Assembly: GCA_030620095.1 (NCBI GenBank)
Contig: JAUTXW010002147.1
Coordinates: 62,001-126,000, forward strand
Source: Kuschelorhynchus macadamiae
Taxonomy: Eukaryota > Arthropoda > Insecta > Coleoptera > Curculionidae
Length of the DNA stretch: 64,000 bases
Direction: 5' to 3'
This document shows positions 11,440 to 21,779 of the stretch, in pieces. Positions within the stretch are counted from its first letter, which is position 1, and the number at the start of each line of letters is the position of its first letter. The notes below the pieces were generated by a model, which was not told where the DNA came from, made no database searches, and saw nothing but the letters and a program-made list of their open reading frames with translations. Made by a program: the position numbers and the translations under genes.

Positions 11440-14285
11440 TTAATAAATGAAGATCTTTTTAATGTATGTAAAAACATTAAAAACCTCTCAGCTACCAGTA
11501 AAGTAGCTACAACTGTTTGCACTACTACTCTTTAAGAGTATTTACGTATTTATTATTAATAATCCTACTAAATATCAACAAACACTTTGGGTTACACGAT
11601 TTTAAGTATTATGTTACTGCGAATAATACCTTATAGTAATTTTCCATGTAAAGTAATTATATAATAATTACTGCCAAGCAATTACTTAAGGAATTGACTC
11701 CAAGGTGTCATTTCTTTTCCATTTTATAATAGTGATTATTGAAAGTTACTGTTTCTAATCTGTTTACTAAATTACAACTTTTAAGTATCAGTACCTTCTT
11801 GAACTTTGCAGAGACTACTCCACTACGTTCAAATGTACTCCTATAACGTATTACTATGAAGTAAAACGAGTCGTTGTAGAGTAAAAAAAGTTATCGTCTA
11901 CTACTACTTTAAACTGGCTATTACCAGTCGTTATTCTTCTGTTGCAACTTGGAAGTAAGAATTACAGTAATTATTTACTACAAGTAAACTATTACGTCTT
12001 GTATTTGAGGTTCCGGAGATAGGAGGCGCTGGTACAAGATTCGGTCGGTGATTTTATAAGGACAGTGGCAACAATAGAGTAACCAATTTTTGATTGGTTC
12101 GGCCATATTGCTGTTAAAATCGTTTAGTTTACTTTTCGACTACGTGGGTTTTTTATGAGGTTTGTTGTTTTAGTGTCTCATTTTATTAGTTTTTGTGATT
12201 ATTAAAATGAATATTGATTCAAACAAGAAGTTCTTAGCCATTGGCCATATGGAGAAATGTATTTAAGCCGGGTTAAACTTTTTTTTGCTTGTAATTATAA
12301 AGTGTTTGTGATGAATGTGTAAATGACTATGACCGTAAGTGTCATAAGTTTAAGTTTACTCCAAGAAAAGTTATTAAATATCTTACATTATTATATCTTG
12401 GTTTTATTTTGCTGTAAAAGACAATATTGTTTCATGTCTTAGTGTATGTTTTACTTCATTCAGCACCTCAATTTGAGGTAGAAGCTCTCTAAGATTAGCA
12501 TAAAAGAAGCTTTATTTTGTAGGCCTTCTTCAGTACATATTACATTACTAAATTCACTTGGCAGACAACTCTCATTAATCGCTTGCACAAACATTGTTAT
12601 TTGTTAAAAATCTAAATGAAAAAGAAACTTTGTACTAGATAGTTCAAATAGATTATTAAAGTAAAAAATTAACATAACCCCACATTTACAACTGACGCTG
12701 ACAGAGGTTGTCAATATAAAAATAGATTAATTTAGTCTTATTTTGCGAAAAACCAACAATAATATGGGTGCACGTATTTAAATCTTTGGAAATTTTGAAT
12801 CAATTTGGCGAGTGGGCTTCTATTGTCGCCACTGTCTTTATAAAGTTATTGTAATTCGGACTACAGCTATTAATTAGTTGTATTGTGTGTGTTAAAATAG
12901 TTCACAAAGGCTTCACATACCATAAGAAAACAAAGTAGCTGTCGCCACTCAGCCACATTTTATAGAAAATTAAAAATATCACAACTTGGTTATGTCATAC
13001 CTGAACAAAACAACCTAAAGCGTTATTTTAAGGAAACAAAAAATAAAAACGAAACAAAGGGTTATAGTGACTCAAGTACCGCAACTCTCCGCATGCTACG
13101 ACACAATGCATTAAATTTTAAAGAACCGGCGGAATGTTCCCAAATCGTAACCGCTTGCTAATAATATACAGTATAGGTTTAATAAGAACATTGTAGATAA
13201 CTTTATTCGTACCACCTTAGTGTTCACGACTTCAGTGTAATAGTGTATAAGTGACAGTTGCGTATTTAAAGAATCCAAAACTATAAAATCGTATGGGAGC
13301 AGTCGTAGACACTTGATGTTAAGTAATTTTCTCAGTAAAGAAATGCAGCCAACCTAAAATTAAAAGTCCAATAGAACGCTATTGTTTATTTTCATCTCCC
13401 CTATAAATATTTAGTTATGATGTTTGTTTTTATGAGTATAAAGATTAAAAATGCGTTCAAATTAAACATTACGTTAAAAAAAGAATCGCTCTTTATAATA
13501 AGGTATTTAATGATAATTACTATTTAAACCAAAATCCAAAATTACATTTTTGAGACTTAAATTGGCCAATATATTTGACCAAAATGTATTGAAAATTAAC
13601 GAAGGCGCGTATTTTTTATACGACTATCATCAGCATATTCACCAGAGAAATTGCCTGCGCTTTAATTTTAGGTCCTTAGCATAGCCAGATAACTAAGTGA
13701 AACGCATGTATCCTACCTCAAATACCAATAACGTATTCTATACGCTCTACACCATATTCCCAATTTGAGTGTTTGTAGCCGCTATAACTGTTTTGTTTGT
13801 ATCAAAATGAACCATACATATTTTTAAAACGGATTAAATAAAGACAAAAATAAGGAAGTGACGATTATGGTGAATTATTACTATTCGGCTACTTAAATGG
13901 AACTACACAATTTGGTACTATCTACGTAATAGTCAAAGTCATAGTTACATGTTATTCACGAAATAGTTACCCTAAAATTGTTCCCCATTTTGGTAATGAC
14001 TACGTAGTCTTATCTTAAATAGAACGCGGCGATACCAAGTTCCGGTTACTTCATCGAAAATACTTGTGGTAACAATGGCGTATTCATGACTAAAAGTGCT
14101 ACTTGGGCTTAGATTAAAAATTAATGAAAAAAAATCTAAACTATTAATTGGCCCGAAAAATTTACTTACTAAAATGAAAAACAGCAACAACAATTTTAAA
14201 ATTACTCAGGAGAGTTATATTATATTATCCTTTAGTTGCTTCAATGAAAAATGTTGGCGTTATTTTTGATCAAATTTAAATTTTA
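11440..14285 (+). repeat. Large inverted repeat A, left copy (2.8 kb)
   Basis: This segment returns in inverted orientation at 43455-46206. Anchors seen by eye: ttaagagtatttacg (11530) with cgtaaaagctcttaa (46130); tcggtcggtgattttataag (12041) with its inverse at 45561; ccgcaactctccgcatgcta (13080) with its inverse near 44530; and the lattggcccgaaaaat region (14145) with its inverse near 43560. No intact gene. It contains a hAT-like MITE and ends in a LINE RT fragment. The opposite-strand frames ending in SRIRLRSHY-like peptides are shared by both copies but look non-coding. Confidence 0.8.
12063..12834. mobile_element. hAT-like MITE inside repeat A (left)
   Basis: Terminal inverted repeats are CAGTGGCAACAATAGAG at 12063 and the inverse CTTCTATTGTCGCCACTG ending at 12834, with TATAA-type sequence outside both ends. 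CAGTGGCG-type termini are typical of hAT elements. Length is 772 bp with no transposase. The counterpart lies at 44839-45552. Confidence 0.6.
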
Positions 14286-14480
14286 ATGATCATATAAACA
14301 AAATCGTCGACGTCAGCGTTTCAACACTGATATAATATTCTGGTGAACACACCATGTCAAATTTCCATTACCAGCTTAAAATCAATAATTACAAATGACG
14401 TCAAATTTCTTTTAACATATTTTATTACTTTTTTTATTTCGTTATAAACTACAAATTACAGAGAGTTACGTACATTGTTT
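14090..14480 (+). pseudogene. Jockey-like LINE reverse transcriptase fragment
   Basis: Short relic of the RT connection/thumb region of a non-LTR retrotransposon. Across frames it reads KSKLLIGPKNLLTKMKN-like sequence (14110-14190), then KNVGVIFDQ (near 14251) and DHINKIV-like codons, then SLITNDVKFLLTYFI. These match the order in jockey-type ORF2: ...NxxKTxxLxxG..., then LGVxxDxxLxFxxHI. Stops and frameshifts are frequent. The opposite-strand counterpart at 43350-43616 preserves LLGLRLKINGKKSKLLIGPK. The upstream palm domain is missing, so this piece was truncated before the flanking repeat was duplicated. Confidence 0.55.
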
Positions 14481-15560
14481 TTTAAACTATTCTGCAAACC
14501 AAACCATATTATAAACATAAACTGTAGCCATAAAAGCAGTTAAACAGAAAAACGTAATTCTGAAAACATTGAATCACATAATTTATTTTTTGTGTCCAGC
14601 AATTACTAAAGATAAATGGTCGTTTTACATCGTTTAGTTAATATGTGGACAATTAAAGAGTTTTATTAAGTTATAGACTTTCATTGGGGTAAAACACCCT
14701 ATTTGTTAACAAATATAGTCCGCTACAAGCGCACAGTGGGATAAATCTATCATTCGCGTTAGCACAGTTATAAGGAAATAGAAAAAAATTAAGTTGGTTG
14801 GGAGTTTACAATTTGTAATTTTGTTACCCCTGCCTTCTTTCATATTAATTAAAATAGTCATTAGATCTTTCTTTTCAAATATTTATTATTTTCATTCATT
14901 TAAAAGAAAAGCTTTCTCTTATTAAGAAAAGTGTAACTTAAATATGCGTTCAAATATTTTACCGTATTTCTGTCTTCAATATAACCTATACTACTAATCT
15001 GACAAAAATGTATTTTGGCTTATTAATATTGGTCTCGAGGTTGTTATGTAGATGCAGTAGTACCTACAATCCGGGGCAGATTGTACCACTACATATCCTC
15101 GACATGTCTACTTTTATTGAAAAATGTTCTAAAATGCACAATTGTTCATATTTTGTCTAATTTGTATTTGTGGTAGACATGCACAGTATGCATCTCTTTG
15201 GAAAGATATTCATAATCGATATGCACACATAGAGACGTAAAAGAACTGAGGCAGAAATTTAAAAATCCCATAATTGGTAAAAAATTCCAAGTTAAAACCG
15301 ATTCACCCCCAGGTTGGCCTTAGCTGCCTGTCAAAAGTAACGAAGTCACCTATGTTAGGGCTGCTAGACGCCCGGATTTAGGTGGGATAACGACGATTTT
15401 CTAGCACCTGCACTGAGTCCCGAATAACTTTCAAGATGCCCAGATTTATAAAATTGATTACCGATTTAACGATTTCTTTTACTAAATCGTATCATACAAA
15501 ACGAACCACTTGTGAAAATCAACTTTACATTTTTCTTTTAAGGGTTAATAATACGAACAT
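14470..15560. repeat. Mosaic direct repeat B, first copy, part 1
   Basis: Matches 30230-30910 and 32190-32540 in the same orientation. Shared anchors include agcaattactaaagataaat, ttgttaacaaatatag, tttacaatttgtaattttgt, gttctaaaatgcaca, aaagtcacctat-type and ctttacatttttct. The second copy has an extra 1.3-kb insertion between the two matched blocks. Confidence 0.75.
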
Positions 15561-16087
15561 TTATTAATTATACACAGTAAGAGTGACAATGTAAGCGTTC
15601 ATAATAATGGCTACTATAAGTTATTTTTTTATTTAATATAAGTGATTGGAACACAACATTGCTTGTGATATATATAATATAATAATTCTCTATCAGACCA
15701 GCATTGTTTGATACCTCACTCATTACTACGCAGCGTTGCCAGATGTACGATAATTTTGTAATTTCTACAAATCAAGGTAAACCTAGTTTCTCCGACTTAT
15801 AGTTTCTGACTACTCAAATTAAAACACAACTGGCAACACTACGTTCGTTTAATATTATTTTGGACTTGGCAGTTCCTCCTATGCTCTTTATTGTTTATTG
15901 GGGAACCCCGATTTTAAAAGCAATGAGCAATAAAGTTCAGATGTATTGGTACTATTAATATCTTGAACAACTTTGTTTACTGTCTAACCTTTTTCGATTC
16001 ATAGAATTAAACATGTTCGTAAAAGCATCGTGTTTTGATCAATGTATTGAAAGTAGTGAGAGTGAAACAAAAAGGAGTTGAGCTCCC

Positions 16088-16090
<3 letters not shown>
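15561..16090. other. Unassigned, with a small MITE-like palindrome
   Basis: No gene. GTTGCCAG at about 15734 and its inverse CTGGCAAC at about 15829 bracket roughly 105 bp and could be a tiny MITE. Otherwise nothing is recognised. Confidence 0.4.
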
Positions 16091-16158
<68 letters not shown>

Positions 16159-16159
16159 T
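16091..16159. repeat. (AT)n microsatellite, left flank of Penelope pair
   Basis: AT run with a single TG interruption, directly next to the left outer end of the Penelope-like pair. Confidence 0.95.
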
Positions 16160-16235
16160 TTTTTTTTTCTTGGTTTGAGGTCAATACATTAACAACAAAA
16201 TTAGTACATATTTTTAAACATATATTTCGTTTCTA

Positions 16236-16275
16236 AGGTGACGTTTCGACCATAGTTTTGGTCTTTTTCAAACCT
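16236..16275 (-). ncRNA. Hammerhead-ribozyme-like fold, minus Penelope copy
   Basis: Read on the minus strand: stem I 5' side AGGT, core TTGAAAA, one extra A, stem II GACC/loop AAAACTAT/GGTC, GAAA, CG, TC, then stem I 3' side ACCT. Stem I pairs 4/4 and stem II 4/4. The order matches a hammerhead (CUGANGA, stem II, GAAA, NUH). The core departs from consensus (C3 to U, G8 to A), so activity is doubtful. Confidence 0.55.
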
Positions 16276-16469
16276 AAAATTTGTTTAGCACTATTTTTTT
16301 AAGTTTATAAAGTATTAAAAATTTAGGACTTACCATAGAACGTAAAATAGTTGACTAAAAAGTATACATAATCCACATATCTGACATATACTACACATAT
16401 TTAATTTACATTTTACAAATATTGTGGACGTTTATTACAGACAAATTACAAGCGACTGAGCGAACACTG

Positions 16470-17687
16470 TTATAGTAAAGATATATACAATTTATTTAGG
16501 TTGTTTATGTCTTTTTTGTCATTTATGGCGTTTTTGTTTTTTTGAATTTCAGCCATCTCAAAAAATTCTCTTTTTTTCAACTGAGGTTCGGATTTTAATA
16601 ATTTCACTTGTTCGTAGTTGAAAGTATGTTTTTTGGACATCTCATGGTGTGTTAATGCGGTGCTGTTCTTTTTATCATATTTGTGACTTTTCAGTCTATT
16701 TTCTAAGTATTGGCTTTTTTGTCCAATATAAACACCGTTACAATTATTGCAAGGGATCTGATAGACTATATTGCTTTTTTTATTAATTGGCGTTTTCGAT
16801 TTTAAGTTGCTGAAGTTCTTTGATAATAAGTTATAGGCTTTGTGACTTGTCGTGATGTTATATTTTTTTTAAAGGTTTTGAAATTGCTGGGATAAACCAT
16901 TTATGAAAGGCAGAGAAATGTATTTTGTTTTAGGTAGATTTGATGTAATAATGGCATTTTCAGAATTATAATATTTATGTATTCTGCTTTTGAATAATTT
17001 ATTTATTAATTTTTTAGGGTATTGATTTAGAGTTAATGCTGCTTTAGCCTTTTTAATTGCTCGTTCTCTGAATTCAGAGTCGGACAGCTTAATTGCCCGA
17101 TCTGCCAGACCAATAATTACAGATTTTTTTTGAGACATTGGGTGACAGGAGCTGAAATTTAGGTATCGAGAGGACCAAGTTTGTTTTGTGTACCATTCCG
17201 TTTTAATTTTATTTCCTATATGATGTAATGTTAGGTCTAAAAAATTGATTTTGTTGTTCTCTTCGCTTTCAATTGTAAATTGTAGTCTTTTATGGTATTG
17301 ATTAAATTGCTTTAAAATAATTTCTGTTTGGCCAGATGGGATTGCAGTAATACAATCATCGACATAACGATAAAAAAATGGTATATTAAATTCCACATTA
17401 CTTAGAACAGTCTCCTCTAAATCTTCCATAACTATTTGGGCAACGACGCTTGATATAGATGCTCCCATAGCACAACCTTCTATTTGTTTATATAACTGAT
17501 TTTCGTATATGAAATATGTAGAATTTAGTGTTAATTCTACTGCTTTAAGAAATTCATCTTGAGGAATATCTGTGTATTTTTTTATTTCAGACCATTTCTT
17601 TTTAATTATTCTGGTAGCCAATGAGATTGGAACGCTGGTATACAGGGAAACAACATCAAGCGATATCAGTTGGTAATTCATCCTCAA
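16470..17687 (-). pseudogene. Penelope-like element, minus copy (RT + GIY-YIG), 5'-truncated
   Basis: Reverse transcriptase and GIY-YIG endonuclease of a Penelope-like retroelement. The frame opens at 17687 inside the RT with LISLDVVSLYTSVPISLATR, continues through GCAMGASISSVVAQIVMEDL, the catalytic YRYVDD box and NFLDLTLHH, and runs 272 codons. A two-base change (CTT TTT to CTT TAA) then makes a stop near 16867. The downstream frame still encodes the linker and a GIY-YIG domain with VYQIPCNNCNGVYIGQTSQY. The normal stop would be at 16470-16472. The N-terminal RT is missing: the copy is cut at the centre of an inverted pair with 17690-18777. The two arms give identical protein over about 145 residues, so the insertion is young. 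The 3' end near 16170 abuts (AT)n. Confidence 0.92.
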
Positions 17688-18777
17688 GATGAATTTCTTA
17701 AAGCAGTAGAATTAACACTAAATTCTACATATTTCATATACGAAAATCAGTTATATAAACAAATAGAAGGTTGTGCTATGGGAGCATCTATATCAAGCGT
17801 CGTTGCCCAAATAGTTATGGAAGATTTAGAGGAGACTGTTCTAAGTAATGTGGAATTTAATATACCATTTTTTTATCGTTATGTCGATGATTGTATTACT
17901 GCAATCCCATCTGGCCAAACAGAAATTATTTTAAAGCAATTTAATCAATACCATAAAAGACTACAATTTACAATTGAAAGCGAAGAGAACAACAAAATCA
18001 ATTTTTTAGACCTAACATTACATCATATAGGAAATAAAATTAAAACGGAATGGTACACAAAACAAACTTGGTCCTCTCGATACCTAAATTTCAGCTCCTG
18101 TCACCCAATGTCTCAAAAAAAAATCTGTAATTATTGGTCTGGCAGATCGGGCAATTAAGCTGTCCGACTCTGAATTCAGAGAACGAGCAATTAAAAAGGC
18201 TAAAGCAGCATTAACTCTAAATCAATACCCTAAAAAATTAATAAATAAATTATTCAAAAGCAGAATACATAAATATTATAATTCTGAAAATGCCATTATT
18301 ACATCAAATCTACCTAAAACAAAATACATTTCTCTGCCTTTCATAAATGGTTTATCCCAGCAATTTCAAAACCTTTTTAAAAAATATAACATCACGACAA
18401 GTCACAAAGCCTATAACTTATTATCAAAGAACTTCAGCAACTTAAAATCGAAAACGCCAATTAATAAAAAAAGCAATATAGTCTATCAGATCCCTTGCAA
18501 TAATTGTAACGGTGTTTATATTGGACAAACAAGCCAATACTTAGAAAATAGACTGAAAAGTCACAAATATGATAAAAAGAACAGCACCGCATTAACACAC
18601 CATGAGATGTCCAAAAAACATACTTTCAACTACGAACAAGTGAAAGTATTAAAATCCGAACCTCAGTTGAAAAAAAGAGAATTTTTTGAGATGGCTGAAA
18701 TTCAAAAAAACAAAAACGCCATAAATGACAAAAAAGACATAAACAACCTAAATAAATTGTATATATCTTTACTATAA
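17688..18777 (+). pseudogene. Penelope-like element, plus copy (RT + GIY-YIG), 5'-truncated
   Basis: The second arm of the head-to-head pair. It begins at DEFLKAVELTLNSTYFIYEN, shorter at the 5' end than the minus arm. It carries GCAMGASISSVVAQ, the YRYVDD box at about 17876-17893 and NFLDLTLHH. A run of nine A (18115-18123) replaces the eight in the other arm, shifting the frame so that it stops at 18158. Beyond the shift, the original frame remains open through AIKLSDSEFRERAIKKAKAA and the linker. It then enters GIY-YIG sequence VYQIPCNNCNGVYIGQTSQY with RLKSHK, and ends in KLYISLL and TAA at 18775-18777. Repairing one homopolymer base would restore the frame from this start. Since the 5' RT is absent, the copy is dead either way. 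Confidence 0.92.
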
Positions 18778-19085
18778 CAGTGTTCGCTCAGTCGCTTGTA
18801 ATTTGTCTGTAATAAACGTCCACAATATTTGTAAAATGTAAATTAAATATGTGTAGTATATGTCAGATATGTGGATTATGTATACTTTTTAGTCAACTAT
18901 TTTACGTTCTATGGTAAGTCCTAAATTTTTAATACTTTATAAACTTAAAAAAATAGTGCTAAACAAATTTTAGGTTTGAAAAAGACCAAAACTATGGTCG
19001 AAACGTCACCTTAGAAACGAAATATATGTTTAAAAATATGTACTAATTTTGTTGTTAATGTATTGACCTCAAACCAAGAAAAATT
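18778..19085 (+). other. 3' untranslated region of the plus Penelope copy
   Basis: Mirrors 16170-16469 base for base as far as I can follow, ending at gacctcaaaccaagaaaaat near 19084. It contains the hammerhead-like fold at 18972-19011. An A-rich stretch and an (AT)n run follow. Confidence 0.8.
18972..19011 (+). ncRNA. Hammerhead-ribozyme-like fold, plus Penelope copy
   Basis: Stem I AGGT (18972-18975) pairs with ACCT (19008-19011). The core TTGAAAA, an extra A, stem II GACC/GGTC with loop AAAACTAT, GAAA (19000-19003), C-G and TC follow in hammerhead order. It is the same as the minus arm. Core positions 3 and 8 differ from the consensus. Hammerhead motifs are an established feature of Penelope-like elements. 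Confidence 0.55.
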
Positions 19086-19134
19086 AGGATAAATATATAT
19101 TGAAAAAAAAAGGTCAAAGAACACAAAGCAAAAA

Positions 19135-19142
<8 letters not shown>

Positions 19143-19198
<56 letters not shown>
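19143..19198. repeat. (AT)n microsatellite, right flank of Penelope pair
   Basis: AT run preceded by a poly-A stretch; the counterpart of the run at 16091-16159. Confidence 0.95.
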
Positions 19199-19204
<6 letters not shown>

Positions 19205-19739
19205 GGAAACGAGGAGACAGTAGTGAAATATTGAAACATTTATCTTAAAACTGCGGACAACTAGGAACTAACTAAAGATATGATAAATCGGATGAGGGTT
19301 GCAATTTTCACCTGTCGGACGGAGTTGGACAGTTCTTGTCCGTGCTGTCCGATAGGTGCTAATGGTGACCAACAAAAGGAGGAAATATCTGTTCTTTATG
19401 TTGTATAAACCCAGTGTGGTTTTTGTTATTCCTGGCATGGTCAAATTATTTAAATCTGGTAGACAGTCTGGTAGTTTTATATCTTTCTTTTTAATTCTAA
19501 GTTTGTGAAATTTGAGAGGAGATATAGATAGGTATTCAATATAATGAGATAATTTGTACAATACAATAAAATACTTAAATTATGAAATATTCAAAATTAA
19601 TGCCAACATGAAAATTGTATACTGTATATTCTACAATAAATATGTATTTTTAATATAGCTGAACAAAGATTTCTTTCAAAAGAAATTTTAGAGTTCTTTG
19701 AAATGTTTTCTTTTATGCACACGTGTTAAAACTGCGTCC
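19199..19739. repeat. Unassigned, then repeat B first copy, part 2
   Basis: 19199-19560 holds nothing recognised. 19565-19700 (cttaaattatgaaatattca ... aatgccaacat) matches 32690-32810 in the same orientation. Confidence 0.55.
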
Positions 19740-20715
19740 TATAGTCCTACTTTAACCCTAGGTGTAAGTCTTAAACCCCCTGAAACTGTATTCACAAAGC
19801 AAAGTTAGACACCCTTTCAGGTCTAATTTTAGACCGTGCAATGTCGAATTTAGATCCAAAAGTTAGTCTTACCTTTTAGATGGGTTTAAGAAAAGTTTTA
19901 ATTCACTGTTCACCTTAGTATAAATCTTTCAAGATATAATTTAGCAAAAAACACAATTCAGATTGGTCGCCTATTTCCCTTAAAGCACGCCGGACCACCA
20001 CTATTATTTAAAAGTATTTAGGTAGAATTATTGCATTTGAAAATTAAAATATAAATCAAAAGTAGAAATAATTTGTCACGAAAAATGGCATTGTGTTTTC
20101 AATATGTTTTTAGCGTTTTGTTTTCATAGGAATTATCGATGAAAATATTTTTCGTACACTAATTAACAATAAAAAAGAAAAAAGTATGCAAGGAGCGGAA
20201 TTCGAACTCAGACTATCTATGTAAGAATCAAAAACAAAACCGAAACCTTAGACCACTAGATCACCATTACTACTAATTGAAACTGTAAAAACAGATATAT
20301 ATATATATTAGTAGATTTAAATGGAAATAACAATTTTGAACATCCGGCTATGAATTTTCCCGCTTTAAAGACGGAATGTTTGGAGATAACTTTTCGAATA
20401 AGATATTTTTTTTGACTACAATTTCCTCTTCTTTATTTGAAAAATTTGCTATGCATTTTCGGCTGCTATACCTACGTCATTTTCCCAAAGGCAGATACAT
20501 AATCAATATTAATCAAGTCGGCTATGGATAGTGTTTTGTTCATCGAGACGTCTAAATATGAGTTTAAATTTAAACCTGTTGGACTAATTTTAGAACTAGT
20601 ACTAACTGTTTAGTGAATACGGTCTAAATCTTAAACCTGGCACGGGTTTAGGGAAGAATTAAATATGGGGGTGTACATTTTAGACCCGATTTATGTTAGT
20701 GAATACGGCTGAAAG
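19740..20715. mobile_element. Possible non-autonomous element inserted in repeat B
   Basis: Subterminal inverted similarity: aaactgtattcacaaagc near 19785 against tagtgaatacggtctaaatc near 20612 and agtgaatacggc near 20700, with further ctaattttaga/tctaaaattag blocks. The interval is absent from the other copy of repeat B. The termini are not sharp. No coding sequence. Confidence 0.35.
20190..20265 (-). other. tRNA-like sequence (SINE head or tRNA relic)
   Basis: On the minus strand it reads GGTGATCTAGTGGTCTAAGG, an A-box-like element. About 35 bases later come GAGTTCGAATTCCGC, close to a B box (GGTTCGANNCC), and a T-rich stretch. The arms do not close into a good cloverleaf, so this is not annotated as a working tRNA gene. 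Confidence 0.4.
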
Positions 20716-21174
20716 AGTCATCTGAAAAAATCAGACACACGAAACAATAAAACGCCTTTGTTACTTCGCAACCGCATGTCCAGGCACATATATCGTACAT
20801 ATTTCTACGAAAATAACGATTTACTTCTTTGTTTTTATCTTTACCTGGTTACTGAATTTTAAATTATGGCAAAGGTCGACTACTGGTCTTAAATTCGAGT
20901 CGTTTCTCAAAGGTCAGCTCGCCAGTATAATTAAAAACGGATTATAAAGTCTTAATATTCTAAAACACTGTGGCTACCTTTCGTTAAAACATTAATTTAA
21001 ACCACAAAATCAACAAACAAAATGTAAAATCTTCAAAATGAAATCTATAAAAATACACAATCGTAACCACAACCTATCACACGATCCACATTAAACACAT
21101 CAACTGACAAAAATATTTAAGTTTCCTCGGCGCGGCTGTTGACCCAAACTTTGCCAATGTAAACCGTATCTTAC
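20716..21174. other. AT-rich gap
   Basis: No gene is seen. The last 55 bases, from about 21120, are already GC- and CpG-rich and lead into the block at 21175-21319. Confidence 0.5.
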
Positions 21175-21319
21175 CTATGCGAATTTGATCGGGAACACTC
21201 GGGAAAAACTCGCCTCCGTTCATTACCACGAGGTCAACGCGGGCCGCCAGCCGTGATCGACTCCAAGTGAAACGAAACGGAGATCCCGGTGCGAGGCATG
21301 GATAGCGTGTCGCGGCCGG
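21175..21319 (-). CDS. Candidate CpG-rich exon, unidentified
   Basis: A sharply GC- and CpG-rich block in AT-rich surroundings. On the minus strand it is bounded by an acceptor (attctaagcg...cattag|CCGG) and a strong donor (CGCATAG|gtaagata). One frame is open throughout and includes ARVDLVVMNGGEFFPSVPDQ followed by IRIG at the splice site. A short hydrophobic run followed by IxIGxL(F) would resemble the mature N-terminus of ionotropic glutamate receptors, but that is a guess from a few residues. It might instead be a 5' exon, a CpG-rich promoter, or the end of a transposon. The frame has no ATG at its beginning; an internal ATG (MNGGEFFP) is possible. Confidence 0.3.
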
Positions 21320-21779
21320 CTAATGAGTTTATACGCTTAGAATAATTGAATGAATTTGCAAATTAAAAAAAAATTGAAAAAATATAAATTATGTATTATT
21401 TTATTTATTTGTTTCTGTTTGGAAATATTTATTAGGGGGTCATTGACCATTTGACCTAATAAAGGAGCCGCCACTGCTTTAACCTTATATTATGTTGCCT
21501 TAGTTTTTTTATTTTGTATAATATAGGTAGTTTAGTAGTTAATATAGCTCTGTGGATTTTCAAATATTTGGAGACAATTTAAATTCCTAATAAATGTATG
21601 CGAATACTTGGAACTATTGCCTAAGTGCCCCGATTTCACTAACCGAATATCTGGCAACTCTTACCTTCAATGCACAATCTCAAGTAAAAAATGCACAATT
21701 TTCGTGTTGCTTGGTGCACAAAGAAAATTTTCAAGGAACAATTCTGATTTCAGTTAAATCAAAAAATCATGATTATATA
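21320..21779. other. AT-rich gap
   Basis: No gene is recognised. The short plus-strand frame at 21594-21788 has no family features. Confidence 0.45.

Noticed and set aside
13972..14193. Conserved peptide shared with 43525-43722 as a host protein
   Set aside because: Shared because both lie in inverted repeat A; the opposite strand carries LINE RT sequence (KLLIGPKNLLTK), which explains it.
20190..20265. Functional tRNA gene
   Set aside because: Acceptor and T stems do not pair well; kept only as a tRNA-like sequence.
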